Shown: positions 1 to 6,085 of the stretch, piece after piece
How the letters are laid out: each line of letters opens with the position of its first letter
Numbering within the stretch: position 1 is the stretch's first letter
Source of the DNA: Clostridia bacterium
Lineage (GTDB): Bacteria; Bacillota; Clostridia; TANB77; CAG-508
Direction of reading: 5' to 3'
Assembly (NCBI GenBank): GCA_022791735.1
Contig: JAAVZQ010000014.1
Location: forward strand, 1 to 6,252
Length of the DNA: 6,252 nucleotides
Position numbers and translations under genes: made by a program
Notes under the pieces: generated by a model
The model's database searches: none
Seen by the model: only the letters and a program-made list of their open reading frames with translations
Told to the model about the DNA's origin: nothing

Positions 1-2
1 AA

Positions 3-722
3 TTTGAGATATTAGTATCATTGATTAATGAAACAAAAGAAGATATAAGAGATGAAACAAAAGAGCAGTATGATACATTAATATCATTGATTAGCGAAAC
101 AAAAGAGGACATAAGAGAGGAATTTAGAGAAGGTTTTGAAGATGTAAAAACTGAACTAAGAGGTGAATTTAGAGAAGGTTTTGAAGATGTAAAGACTGAA
201 CTAAGAGGTGAATTTAGAGAAGGCTTTGAAAATGTAAAGACTGAACTAAGAGGTGAATTTAGAGAAGGTTTTGAAAATGTAAAAACCGAACTAAGAGAGG
301 AATTTAGAGATGGCATTGAAGATGTAAAAACCGAATTAAGAACTGAATTCAGAGAAGGATTTGAAGACGTAAAAATTGAATTAAAAACCGAATTCAAAAA
401 AGAATTGAAAGACACGAAAGACGACATAAGAGGTGAATTCAAAAAAGACTTAACCGAATTGAGAATAACTGCCAAAAAAGACTTAGACAGTACAAAGAAC
501 GAGTTAAGAATGGAAATTGAAGAACAAATGGATAATTTGAGAGAAGATATAAAAACTGAAAGTAAAAAGAACTCAAGAGAACACCAGATGATTATAGATA
601 CCATAGAAAATAGGTATAGTGATTTGGATAATAAAACAGCAAAATTAGCAGAAAAAGTAGATTTTTTATATAAAACTACTGGTATAAAAACTAAAGATAG
701 AAAAAATAATGTAGAATACTAG
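3..722 (+). CDS. Coiled-coil repeat protein, 5'-partial
   Basis: The function is not recognised. The frame is open to the left edge of the window, so the gene starts upstream. A TTG at 21-23 would be the first possible start inside the window, but the codons before it (F-E-I-L-V-S-L-I-N-E-T-K-E-D-I) match the internal repeat D-T-L-I-S-L-I-S-E-T-K-E-D-I, so the coding sequence continues to the left. The visible part is about 239 residues, rich in Glu, Lys, Asp and Arg, with no Cys, signal peptide or membrane segment. Its centre is a run of 15-residue repeats (120-479). A less regular charged helix follows, and the C-terminus reads L-A-E-K-V-D-F-L-Y-K-T-T-G. This composition indicates a long cytoplasmic alpha-helical coiled coil, perhaps structural or a scaffold. 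There is no in-frame CGG. No strong terminator follows; only a 4-bp AGAC/GTCT stem before a T-rich run is seen at 721-752. Confidence 0.8.
   Translation, partial: FEILVSLINETKEDIRDETKEQYDTLISLISETKEDIREEFREGFEDVKTELRGEFREGFEDVKTELRGEFREGFENVKTELRGEFREGFENVKTELREEFRDGIEDVKTELRTEFREGFEDVKIELKTEFKKELKDTKDDIRGEFKKDLTELRITAKKDLDSTKNELRMEIEEQMDNLREDIKTESKKNSREHQMIIDTIENRYSDLDNKTAKLAEKVDFLYKTTGIKTKDRKNNVEY
120..479 (+). repeat. Tandem 45-bp (15-residue) coding repeat, eight units
   Basis: The consensus unit is E-F-R-E-G-F-E-D-V-K-T-E-L-R-G. Units begin at 120, 165, 210, 255, 300, 345, 390 and 435. The first six are close copies at both DNA and protein level (D/N, T/I and G/E/T swaps). The last two (E-F-K-K-E-L-K-D-T-K-D-D-I-R-G and E-F-K-K-D-L-T-E-L-R) are degenerate. 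High DNA identity in the first units suggests recent expansion by slippage or recombination. Fifteen residues is not a multiple of the heptad, so the helices probably pack with a low-twist (15 residues in 4 turns) coiled-coil geometry; this is inference. Confidence 0.9.
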
Positions 723-783
723 ACTACAATGGTCTTAAATAATTTTTTCTTTTGCAAAAATCTTTGCAAAATTTAATGGGGGC

Positions 784-838
784 AATAGATGCCTTATAAA
801 TGGGTATTAAAACAGTATCTGTTTATAAGGCATCTATT
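784..838. repeat. Long perfect inverted repeat / hairpin
   Basis: The arms 784-800 and 822-838 are perfect 17-bp reverse complements. In RNA the pairing continues inward, with a few G-U pairs, to 808/814, giving about 25 paired positions closed by the loop AAAAC. No T-run follows on either strand, so it is not a classical intrinsic terminator. It lies between the coiled-coil gene and the rnj promoter, ending about 50 bases before the -35 box. It could be a processing or termination hairpin for the upstream gene, or a relic of a small palindromic element. Confidence 0.75.
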
Positions 839-888
839 AAATTGGAAATTCGTCAGATTTATGCAAATCAAACTTTTCTACCCATATA

Positions 889-917
889 TTGACAAAAGTA
901 GAAAAATATTGTATAAT
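889..917 (+). promoter_or_regulatory. Consensus sigma-A promoter for the rnj-gltX-truA operon
   Basis: A perfect -35 box TTGACA (889-894) and a perfect -10 box TATAAT (912-917) are separated by 17 bases, the optimal spacing. Transcription should begin near 924-926, leaving a leader of about 150 bases before rnj. No other comparable promoter is seen before or within the three genes, so it probably drives the whole operon constitutively. Confidence 0.9.
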
Positions 918-924
918 TTACCCT

Positions 925-1077
925 AGTGTGTATCATACTAAATGTATGATAAGGATGAGATTTTAAACAAACAAATGCTGTGTTTGTGATAAAGAAATTT
1001 ATTTGTTGAACGGGAAATAAAATGAAATAACAAAGGGCGTTTATACGCTTTATTCCGACATGCAAAAATAGAAAGGA
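925..1077 (+). promoter_or_regulatory. Long structured 5' leader of the rnj operon
   Basis: The leader is about 150 bases and carries no ORF of note. It holds a perfect 8-bp hairpin (931-938 with 944-951, loop TAAAT) just after the predicted start of transcription, a second 7-bp hairpin (967-973 with 981-987), and a small GCGT/ACGC hairpin near 1038-1049. Nothing matches a riboswitch class I recognise. A hairpin at the 5' end could protect the mRNA from RNase J 5'-exonuclease activity and so allow autoregulation; that is inference. The only CGG here (1011) is non-coding. Confidence 0.45.
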
Positions 1078-3046
1078 ATGGAAAATAGAAAAATGACAAA
1101 TGCAAAAGAAAACATGGATGAAAAATCACCTGCTATAAAAAAGAGAAGAGAAGTAAAGAGCAAGGTAGAAAACAAAAATGTTAAAACTAATGAAAAAAAT
1201 AAGACAAAAAGGATAGATACAAAAAAGGTTAGTAAAAAGCCAAAAGAAAATACAAATAAAAATCAAAAAGAAAAGAGAAATCAAAAGCAGAATATTCAAA
1301 GTGCAAAAAATGAAATGCAAAATAAAAATAAAAGTACAAGGAGAACAAAAAGAAATAGTAAAAATGGATTTGAAGAAGTTAGAATGAAAAAATCTCCGCT
1401 AAAAATAATACCACTTGGTGGGCTTCTAGAAATAGGAAAGAACATAACAGTTTTTGAATATGAAGATGAAATTATTATAGTAGACTGTGGACTTGCTTTT
1501 CCAACAGAAGATATGCTTGGAGTAGACTTAGTTGTAGCAGATACAACATACCTAGAAAGAAACAAAGACAAAATAAAGGGACTAGTTATAACACATGGAC
1601 ATGAAGACCATATAGGAGGTATACCATATCTTTTGAGGCAAGTAAATGTGCCAATATATGCTACAAGATTTACACTTGGACTTTTAAGAAATAAGCTAGA
1701 TGAACATAGATTACTAAAAAGCACAAAGATGTATGAAGTAAATCAAGGAGAAATAGTTAATTTCGGTAAATTTAAAGTAGAGTTTATTAGAACATCACAT
1801 AGTATACCAGATGCAGTAGCGTTTGCAATAGAAACGCCAATAGGTACAGTTGTGCATACTGGAGACTTTAAGATTGATTATACACCAATAGATGGTCAAA
1901 AAATCAATTTTGGAAGATTTGCAGAAATAGGCGAAAAAGGGGTAATGCTCCTTATGTCTGATAGTACAAACGCAGAAAGAAAAGGTTTTACGAAATCAGA
2001 GAGTTCAATAGGTGAAGTATTAGATGAACTATTTGCACATTGCAAGAAAAGGATTGTAGTTGCGACATTTGCATCAAATGTGCATAGGGTACAGCAAATA
2101 ATAAATTCATCAGTAGAGTATGGAAGAAAAGTTGCAATATGTGGTAGAAGCATGGTAAAAATGATAGATACAGCAGTAGAACTTGGATATATGGATGTTC
2201 CTAAAAATACTATAATAGATATAGATATGATAAAGAACTACCCAGATGAAGCTTTAACAATTATTACAACTGGAAGCCAAGGAGAACCAATGTCAGCCTT
2301 GACTAGAATGGCAGCAGGAGAGCATAGAAAAGTAGAAATAACACCAAATGATTTAGTAATAATTTCTGCAAACCCTATTCCAGGAAATGAAAAATTTGTA
2401 TCAAAAGTAATAGATGACCTAATGCAAATTGGAGCAGAAGTAGTATATAGCTCACTTGCAGACATACATGTATCAGGACATGGTTGCCAAGAAGAACAAA
2501 AACTTATGTTATCACTTATAAAACCTAAATATTTTATGCCAGTACATGGCGAATATAGACAACTTATAGCACATGCAGAAACAGCAGAAAAAATGGGAGT
2601 GCCACATGAAAATGTATTCATTATGAAAAACCGGAAGAGTGTTAGAAATAGGAGAAGATAGTGCTAAGATAACAGGTTCTGTACCATCAGGAAAAGTTAT
2701 GGTAGATGGACTTGGAATCGGAGATGTAGGAAGTATAGTTCTAAAAGACAGACAGCATCTAGCACAAGATGGACTTATTATAGTAGTACTTGCAATAAAT
2801 GGAAGCACAGGAGAAATAATTTCTGGGCCAGAAATTATTTCAAGAGGATTTGTATATATACGTGAATCAGAGAATCTTATGGAAGAAATGAAACAAACAC
2901 TAAGACATAAATTAGGAGCGCTACAAGAAAATCACATTACAGATTGGGCAGTTATAAAATTAACTGTAAAAGACACATTAAGAGACTTTTTATTACAAAG
3001 AAATAGGAGGAACCCTATGGTACTTCCTATAATAATGGAGGTATAG
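1078..3046 (+). CDS. rnj: Ribonuclease J, one CGGA +1 site
   Basis: This is a metallo-beta-lactamase/beta-CASP RNase (5'-exonuclease and endonuclease) for mRNA decay and RNA maturation in the cytoplasm. Residues 1-102 are a Lys/Asn-rich basic extension, probably disordered. The core starts near 108 (L-K-I-I-P-L-G-G). Metal and active-site motifs are H173-G-H-E-D-H178, H241-S-I-P-D, H260-T-G-D, M-S-D-S-T-N, H464-V-S-G-H468 and M-P-V-H490-G-E-Y-R. The triplet frame breaks at 2632 and would end at 2659-2661 after 527 residues. Reading CGGA (2632-2635) as one Gly (residue 519) continues as M-K-N-G-R-V-L-E-I-G-E-D-S-A and gives 655 residues with the complete C-terminal domain. The start is uncertain: AAAGGA (1072-1077) directly abuts ATG 1078, and ATG 1093 is 15 bases away. 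It is the first gene of the operon, and gltX follows after 3 bases. Confidence 0.95.
2632..2635 (+). other. CGGA quadruplet read as Gly519 of RNase J (+1)
   Basis: The context is AAA-AAC-CGGA-AGA-GTG-TTA-GAA. In triplets it reads K-N-R-K-S-V-R and soon stops. As a quadruplet it reads K-N-G-R-V-L-E-I-G-E-D, matching the family sequence at the start of the RNase J C-terminal domain. Removing the C also restores the frame, so what is seen directly is a net +1; decoding as Gly is inferred from conservation. Confidence 0.9.
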
Positions 3047-3049
3047 ATT

Positions 3050-4706
3050 ATGGACCATAAAGAATTAGCGAATTTAATATTCCCTGAAATTAAGGATAGA
3101 AGTTATTATGAAGAAAAATACCCAGCAAGAAATCTGAAAGAAGGTGCTATGGTGGTAAGATTTGCACCAAGCCCAACAGGATTTGTACACATTGGTGGAA
3201 TATATACAAGTGTACTTTGCTCAAAACTTGCAAAACAAACAGATGGTGTGTTTATGCTAAGAATAGAGGATACAGACCAAAAAAGAGAAGTAGAAAATGG
3301 AGTAGTAGGTATAATAGATGCCTTAAAAAAGTTTAACTTAGAACCTGATGAAGGAATGCTTAATGAAGATGATTCACATGGTGCGTATGGACCATACAAA
3401 CAAAGTCAAAGAAAGGAGATATATCAATCATTTGCAAAAAATTTAATAGAGCAAAATAAAGCATATCCATGTTTTTGCAAATCAGAAGACTTAGATACAA
3501 TGAGAAAAAAGCAAGAAGATGCAAAATTAAGACCACGGATACTATGGAGTGTGGGCATCTTGTAGAAATCTAGGACTTGATGAAATAGAAAAAAGAATAA
3601 AAAATGGTGATGAATATATTATAAGATTTAGGTCAGAAGGAAATGCAGAAAGAAAAATAAAACATCATGATGTAGTAAAAGGAAATATTGATTTCCCAGA
3701 AAATGACCAAGATATAGTATTAATTAAATCAGATGGACTTCCAACATACCATTTTGCACACGTCGTCGATGACTATTTAATGAGAACAACACATGTAATT
3801 CGTGGAGACGAATGGCTTTCATCACTTCCAGTACATATACAATTGTTCCAAGCACTTGGAGTAAAACTTCCCAAATATGCACATGTTGCACCAATTATGA
3901 AAGAAGAAGATGGGGCTAGAAGAAAATTAAGTAAGAGAAAAGATCCAGAAGCAGCAGTAGAGTTTTATGCAAAAGAAGGAATACCATCAGAAAGTGCACA
4001 AGAATATTTGTTAAATATTGCAAATTCAAATTTTGAACAATGGAGAAGACAAAATAAAAATGCTAGTATAGATGAATTTGAACTTGTATTAAATAAAATG
4101 AGCGTAAGTGGAGCATTATTTGACATGGTAAAACTTTTAGATATATCAAAAAATGTAATTTCAAGATATAGTAAAGAGAAAGTATATGAAGAAGTGTACA
4201 AATGGAGCACAGAATATGACCTAGATTTAAAAAAACTACTTGAAGACAATAAAGAATATAGCTTAAAAGTTTTAGGCATTGAGAGAGGCAATGAGAAGCC
4301 TAGAAAAGATATTGCAAAATGGTCAGATATAAAAGAAAATATTGAATACATGTATGATGACAGATTTTTAAGTAAAGATATAAATTATGAGTATCAAAAT
4401 ATCAAAGAGAAAAATGAAGTTCAAAAAGTAATTAAAACATATTTAGATAAATATTTTGATTTATCAGATGACAAACAAATTTGGTTTAACAAGATGAAAG
4501 ATTTAGCAGAAGAGCTAGGTTATGCAAGAGAAGTAAAAGAATACAAACAAAATCCAGATAACTATAAAGGACATGTTGGAGATATAAGTACAGTTATCAG
4601 AATAGCACTAACAGGCAGAGCAAATACACCAGATATGTATGAAATAATGCAAGTATTAGGAAAAGAAAGTGTAGAAGCAAGATTAAATAAGGCTATAAAG
4701 GAGTAA
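3050..4706 (+). CDS. gltX: Glutamyl-tRNA synthetase, one CGGA +1 site
   Basis: This class I aminoacyl-tRNA synthetase charges tRNA-Glu with glutamate using ATP. The start ATG has a GGAGG ribosome site (3037-3041) 8 bases upstream, inside the end of rnj. The Rossmann domain carries R-F-A-P-S-P-T-G-F-V-H-I-G-G with the HIGH-type motif at H47-I-G-G50, and the KMSKS-type loop is K292-L-S-K-R296 followed by K-D-P-E-A. The triplet frame breaks at 3536 and would end at 3563-3565 after 171 residues. Reading CGGA (3536-3539) as Gly163 gives L-R-P-G-Y-Y-G-V-W-A-S-C-R-N-L, the usual zinc-region segment of clostridial GltX, and a 551-residue protein of normal length for that branch. A C-terminal anticodon-binding region follows. 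Whether it also charges tRNA-Gln cannot be told from this window. The stop overlaps the truA ribosome site, so the two genes are probably translationally coupled. Confidence 0.95.
3536..3539 (+). other. CGGA quadruplet read as Gly163 of GltX (+1)
   Basis: The context is AGA-CCA-CGGA-TAC-TAT-GGA-GTG-TGG. The quadruplet reading gives R-P-G-Y-Y-G-V-W, and the Gly before the double Tyr is conserved in clostridial GltX. The extra base is a C after an A, so it is not an extension of a homopolymer. Confidence 0.9.
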
Positions 4707-4707
4707 A

Positions 4708-5449
4708 ATGAGAAACATTAAACTTACAATTGAATATGACGGAAGTAGCTTTGGTGGTTGGCAAAAGCAACCTAATAAGTTAAATATACAAGGCGAGATA
4801 GAAAGTGCGATAAAGCTAATTACCAAAGAAGATGTAGAATTAAATGCATCCCGGGAGAACTGATTCCCGGGGTGCATAGTTTGCGGGCAAATTGCAAATT
4901 TTAAAATGGAAAACAAAATAGAATTAGAAAAACTAAAAAAGGCGTTAAATAGCAATCTTAAAAATTCTATAATCATAAAAGAGATAGAAGAAGTAGATGA
5001 AAAATTTCATTCAAGATATAATTGCAAACAGAAAACTTATAGATATGTTATAAATAATTCTGAAACAGGAAGTAGCATATTAAGAGCACTAGAGTATCAT
5101 ATTCCACAAAAATTAGATATAGATAAGATGAAAGAAGCAGTAAAATACTTTGAGGGAACACATGATTTTAAAGGATTTAAAGCAAGTGGAACTAGTAGTA
5201 AAAGTAGTGTAAGAACTATATATAAAGCAGAAGTCATAAAAAGAGGAGACAGAATATTAATAGAGCTAACAGGAAATGGTTTTTTATATAATATGGTTAG
5301 GATAATTGCTGGAACTTTAGTAGATGTGGGACTTCGGAAAAATAGAACCAAAAAATATACCAGATATAATAAACACAGGAGATAGGCAAAGAGCGGGAAA
5401 AACACTTCCAGCGCATGGGTTATATTTGGTAGAAGTTAAGTACGAATAA
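4708..5449 (+). CDS. truA: tRNA pseudouridine(38-40) synthase, four CGGR +1 sites
   Basis: TruA isomerises uridines 38-40 in the anticodon arm of many tRNAs. The ATG lies 1 base after the gltX stop, and its ribosome site AAAGGAG (4697-4703) is formed by the last gltX codons. The N-terminus M-R-N-I-K-L-T-I-E-Y-D-G-S-S-F-G-G-W-Q is typical. Read in triplets the gene stops at 4861-4863 after 51 residues. With CGGG at 4852, 4868 and 4884 and CGGA at 5335 each read as one Gly (residues 49, 54, 59, 209), it gives 245 residues, the usual length, and restores A-S-G-R-T-D52-S-G-V-H-S-L-G-Q-I-A-N-F with the catalytic Asp52, then Q-K-T-Y-R-Y, G-N-G-F-L-Y-N-M-V-R and the ending G-L-G-K-I-E-P...A-G-K-T-L-P-A-H-G-L-Y-L. 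Three glycines around Asp52 are near-invariant in TruA. It is the last gene of the operon, and a palindromic element follows. Confidence 0.95.
4852..4855 (+). other. CGGG quadruplet read as Gly49 of TruA (+1)
   Basis: The context is GCA-TCC-CGGG-AGA-ACT-GAT. The quadruplet reading gives A-S-G-R-T-D, with the Gly of the GRTD catalytic motif, which is essentially invariant in TruA. Triplet reading reaches TGA three codons after the CGG codon begins. Confidence 0.93.
4868..4871 (+). other. CGGG quadruplet read as Gly54 of TruA (+1)
   Basis: The context is GAT-TCC-CGGG-GTG-CAT in the frame set by the preceding quadruplet. It gives D-S-G-V-H, with the conserved Gly two residues after the catalytic Asp52. 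Confidence 0.93.
4884..4887 (+). other. CGGG quadruplet read as Gly59 of TruA (+1)
   Basis: The context is AGT-TTG-CGGG-CAA-ATT-GCA. It gives S-L-G-Q-I-A, and the Gly of the GQ-V/I-A motif is highly conserved. With the two preceding sites the net shift is +3, so the frame after this point equals that of the start codon. The CGGG follows a G, so no C-run is involved. Confidence 0.93.
5335..5338 (+). other. CGGA quadruplet read as Gly209 of TruA (+1)
   Basis: The context is GGA-CTT-CGGA-AAA-ATA-GAA-CCA. It gives G-L-G-K-I-E-P, matching the usual TruA segment before the C-terminal A-G-K-T-L-P-A-H-G-L. Triplet reading gives L-R-K-N-R-T-K and ends at 5383-5385, without the family C-terminus. Confidence 0.92.
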
Positions 5450-5678
5450 TAACATTTCCTTTAAATGTTTGTCTGTGCAGGGTAGTTATCTATGATTTTT
5501 TCTAACACCTTGGTGTCGTAACCTTCAAATGTACGTGACGGCGTAGCTTAAAATGCCGGTTACTCCATTTCGCACTCGCAAAGCTCGTTTGGTCGCTTAC
5601 GCGGTGTTACTCAAAAATCATAGATAACTACCCTGTATGCACTTTAAGCTTATTTAGCTGCGAATAGTAACATTTCCT
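5443..5678. repeat. Direct repeat pair flanking the intergenic palindrome
   Basis: Positions 5443-5460 and 5661-5678 match at 17 of 18 bases (CGAATARTAACATTTCCT). The left copy includes the last codon and stop of truA. The right copy runs into the left arm of the hairpin before the next gene. The pair brackets the 5478-5635 palindrome, so it may have arisen by duplication on insertion or by recombination. Confidence 0.75.
5478..5635. mobile_element. Palindromic element, possible MITE or structured RNA
   Basis: The terminal arms 5478-5500 and 5613-5635 are perfect 23-bp inverted repeats. A second pair, TAACACC (5503-5509) and GGTGTTA (5603-5609), extends the stem across a small internal loop. 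Inside lie a further pair, GTAACC (5518-5523) and GGTTAC (5558-5563), and a segment visibly richer in CG than its surroundings (for example 5531-5604). No ORF is carried. Terminal inverted repeats, compact size and foreign composition fit a non-autonomous transposable element. A structured RNA or a bidirectional terminator for truA are alternatives. No clear short target duplication abuts the arms. Confidence 0.55.
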
Positions 5679-5730
5679 CCTTTGAATTCATAATATATAC
5701 AAATTGTATATATATAGTTCAAAGGAGGAA
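5674..5730 (+). promoter_or_regulatory. Inverted repeat masking the ribosome site of the small membrane protein gene
   Basis: Positions 5674-5686 are the perfect reverse complement of 5718-5730, which contain the ribosome site AAAGGAGG. An inner pair, 5693-5700 with 5706-5713 (loop AAATT), completes a two-part stem-loop. If transcribed as a whole, the ribosome site is fully paired. A weak promoter-like pair, TTGAAT (5682-5687) and TGTATA (5705-5710) with a 17-base spacer, lies within it; if used, the transcript would lack the left arm and the repeat could instead be a DNA operator. Confidence 0.55.
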
Positions 5731-5734
5731 TAGT

Positions 5735-6085
5735 ATGAATTATTTGTTATTACTCTTCGCGCTACCAGTTGCAACAATCATAATTGCGAGTATATTAGAA
5801 ACAGTACTTAAAAGTCCAATTGCAGTTGCACTACTTGCATTTGCAATATATTTGATTGTAGCATTTGCAGCATTTGATGCAAGCTTTTTGGTGTATGTCA
5901 TACTTTACACAATATTAGCACTTGTAGCTGCTGTTATAACAAGAGTAATTTTAAACTTTATAAATGACAATGACGATGATGATGATATATGTTCAATAAT
6001 TGAAAACGGCAATACAAGTAATATTAGTATGCAAAGCACAAACTGTGGATGTGGCTCTAATAATAGATATTATAGATATAGGTAA
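5735..6085 (+). CDS. Small membrane protein, DUF2651-like
   Basis: This is a 116-residue protein with three predicted membrane helices at about residues 3-22 (Y-L-L-L-L-F-A-L-P-V-A), 29-48 and 51-74, separated by very short turns. A run of acidic residues (N-D-N-D-D-D-D-D) follows, then a polar tail with N-C-G-C-G-S-N-N and a Tyr/Arg-rich end. The helix spacing and the phrases F-A-L-P near the start and F-D-A-S-F-L-V-Y-V-I-L-Y-T resemble the DUF2651 (B. subtilis YbeF-like) family, from memory, whose function is unknown to me. A strong AAAGGAGG site lies 6 bases before the ATG, but it is in one arm of an inverted repeat, which hints at translational control. It has no in-frame CGG; AAC-GGC at 6005-6010 is in normal register. 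It is separated from the upstream operon by the palindromic element and is probably transcribed independently. Confidence 0.8.
   Translation: MNYLLLLFALPVATIIIASILETVLKSPIAVALLAFAIYLIVAFAAFDASFLVYVILYTILALVAAVITRVILNFINDNDDDDDICSIIENGNTSNISMQSTNCGCGSNNRYYRYR

Larger units (their letters stand above)
4844..4877 (+). repeat. Strong mRNA hairpin spanning two CGGG sites in truA
   Basis: Positions 4844-4855 pair with 4866-4877 (12 pairs, one of them T-G), around a 10-base loop, 4856-4865. Both arms contain CCCGGG. The first CGGG lies in the left arm, the second in the right arm, and the loop encodes R-T-D of the catalytic motif. Part of the symmetry follows from the conserved A-S-G-R-T-D-S-G-V-H coding, but the TCC codons and the added C in each arm strengthen it. 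A role in frameshifting is only inferred. Confidence 0.6.

Noticed and set aside
721..752. Intrinsic terminator after the coiled-coil gene
   Set aside because: The stem AGAC/GTCT is only 4 bp with a 7-base loop; the T-rich run alone is not enough.
868..1320. Minus-strand ORFs across the rnj leader and N-terminus
   Set aside because: They are Phe/Ile/Leu-rich antisense shadows of Lys/Asn-rich coding DNA, without ribosome sites or family resemblance.
2639..3046. Separate gene starting at GTG 2639 or TTG 2642
   Set aside because: It is the C-terminal domain of RNase J, continuous with the upstream frame after one +1 step.
3549..4706. Separate gene starting at GTG 3549 (385 residues)
   Set aside because: It is the rest of GltX including the K-L-S-K-R loop; without residues 1-166 it lacks the H-I-G-G motif.
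2632..5338. Pseudogene decay or sequencing error as the cause of the six frameshifts
   Set aside because: Three adjacent essential-type genes are otherwise intact, with full motifs and normal lengths. Every break is a C before GGR in codon register at a glycine, in varied contexts, with no other kind of indel or stop.
4906..5385. Separate gene starting at ATG 4906
   Set aside because: It is the middle of TruA; this Met is internal and the true C-terminus lies in another frame after 5335.
5478..5635. CRISPR array or attachment site
   Set aside because: There are no regularly spaced direct repeats, integrase gene or tRNA; the structure is a single nested palindrome.
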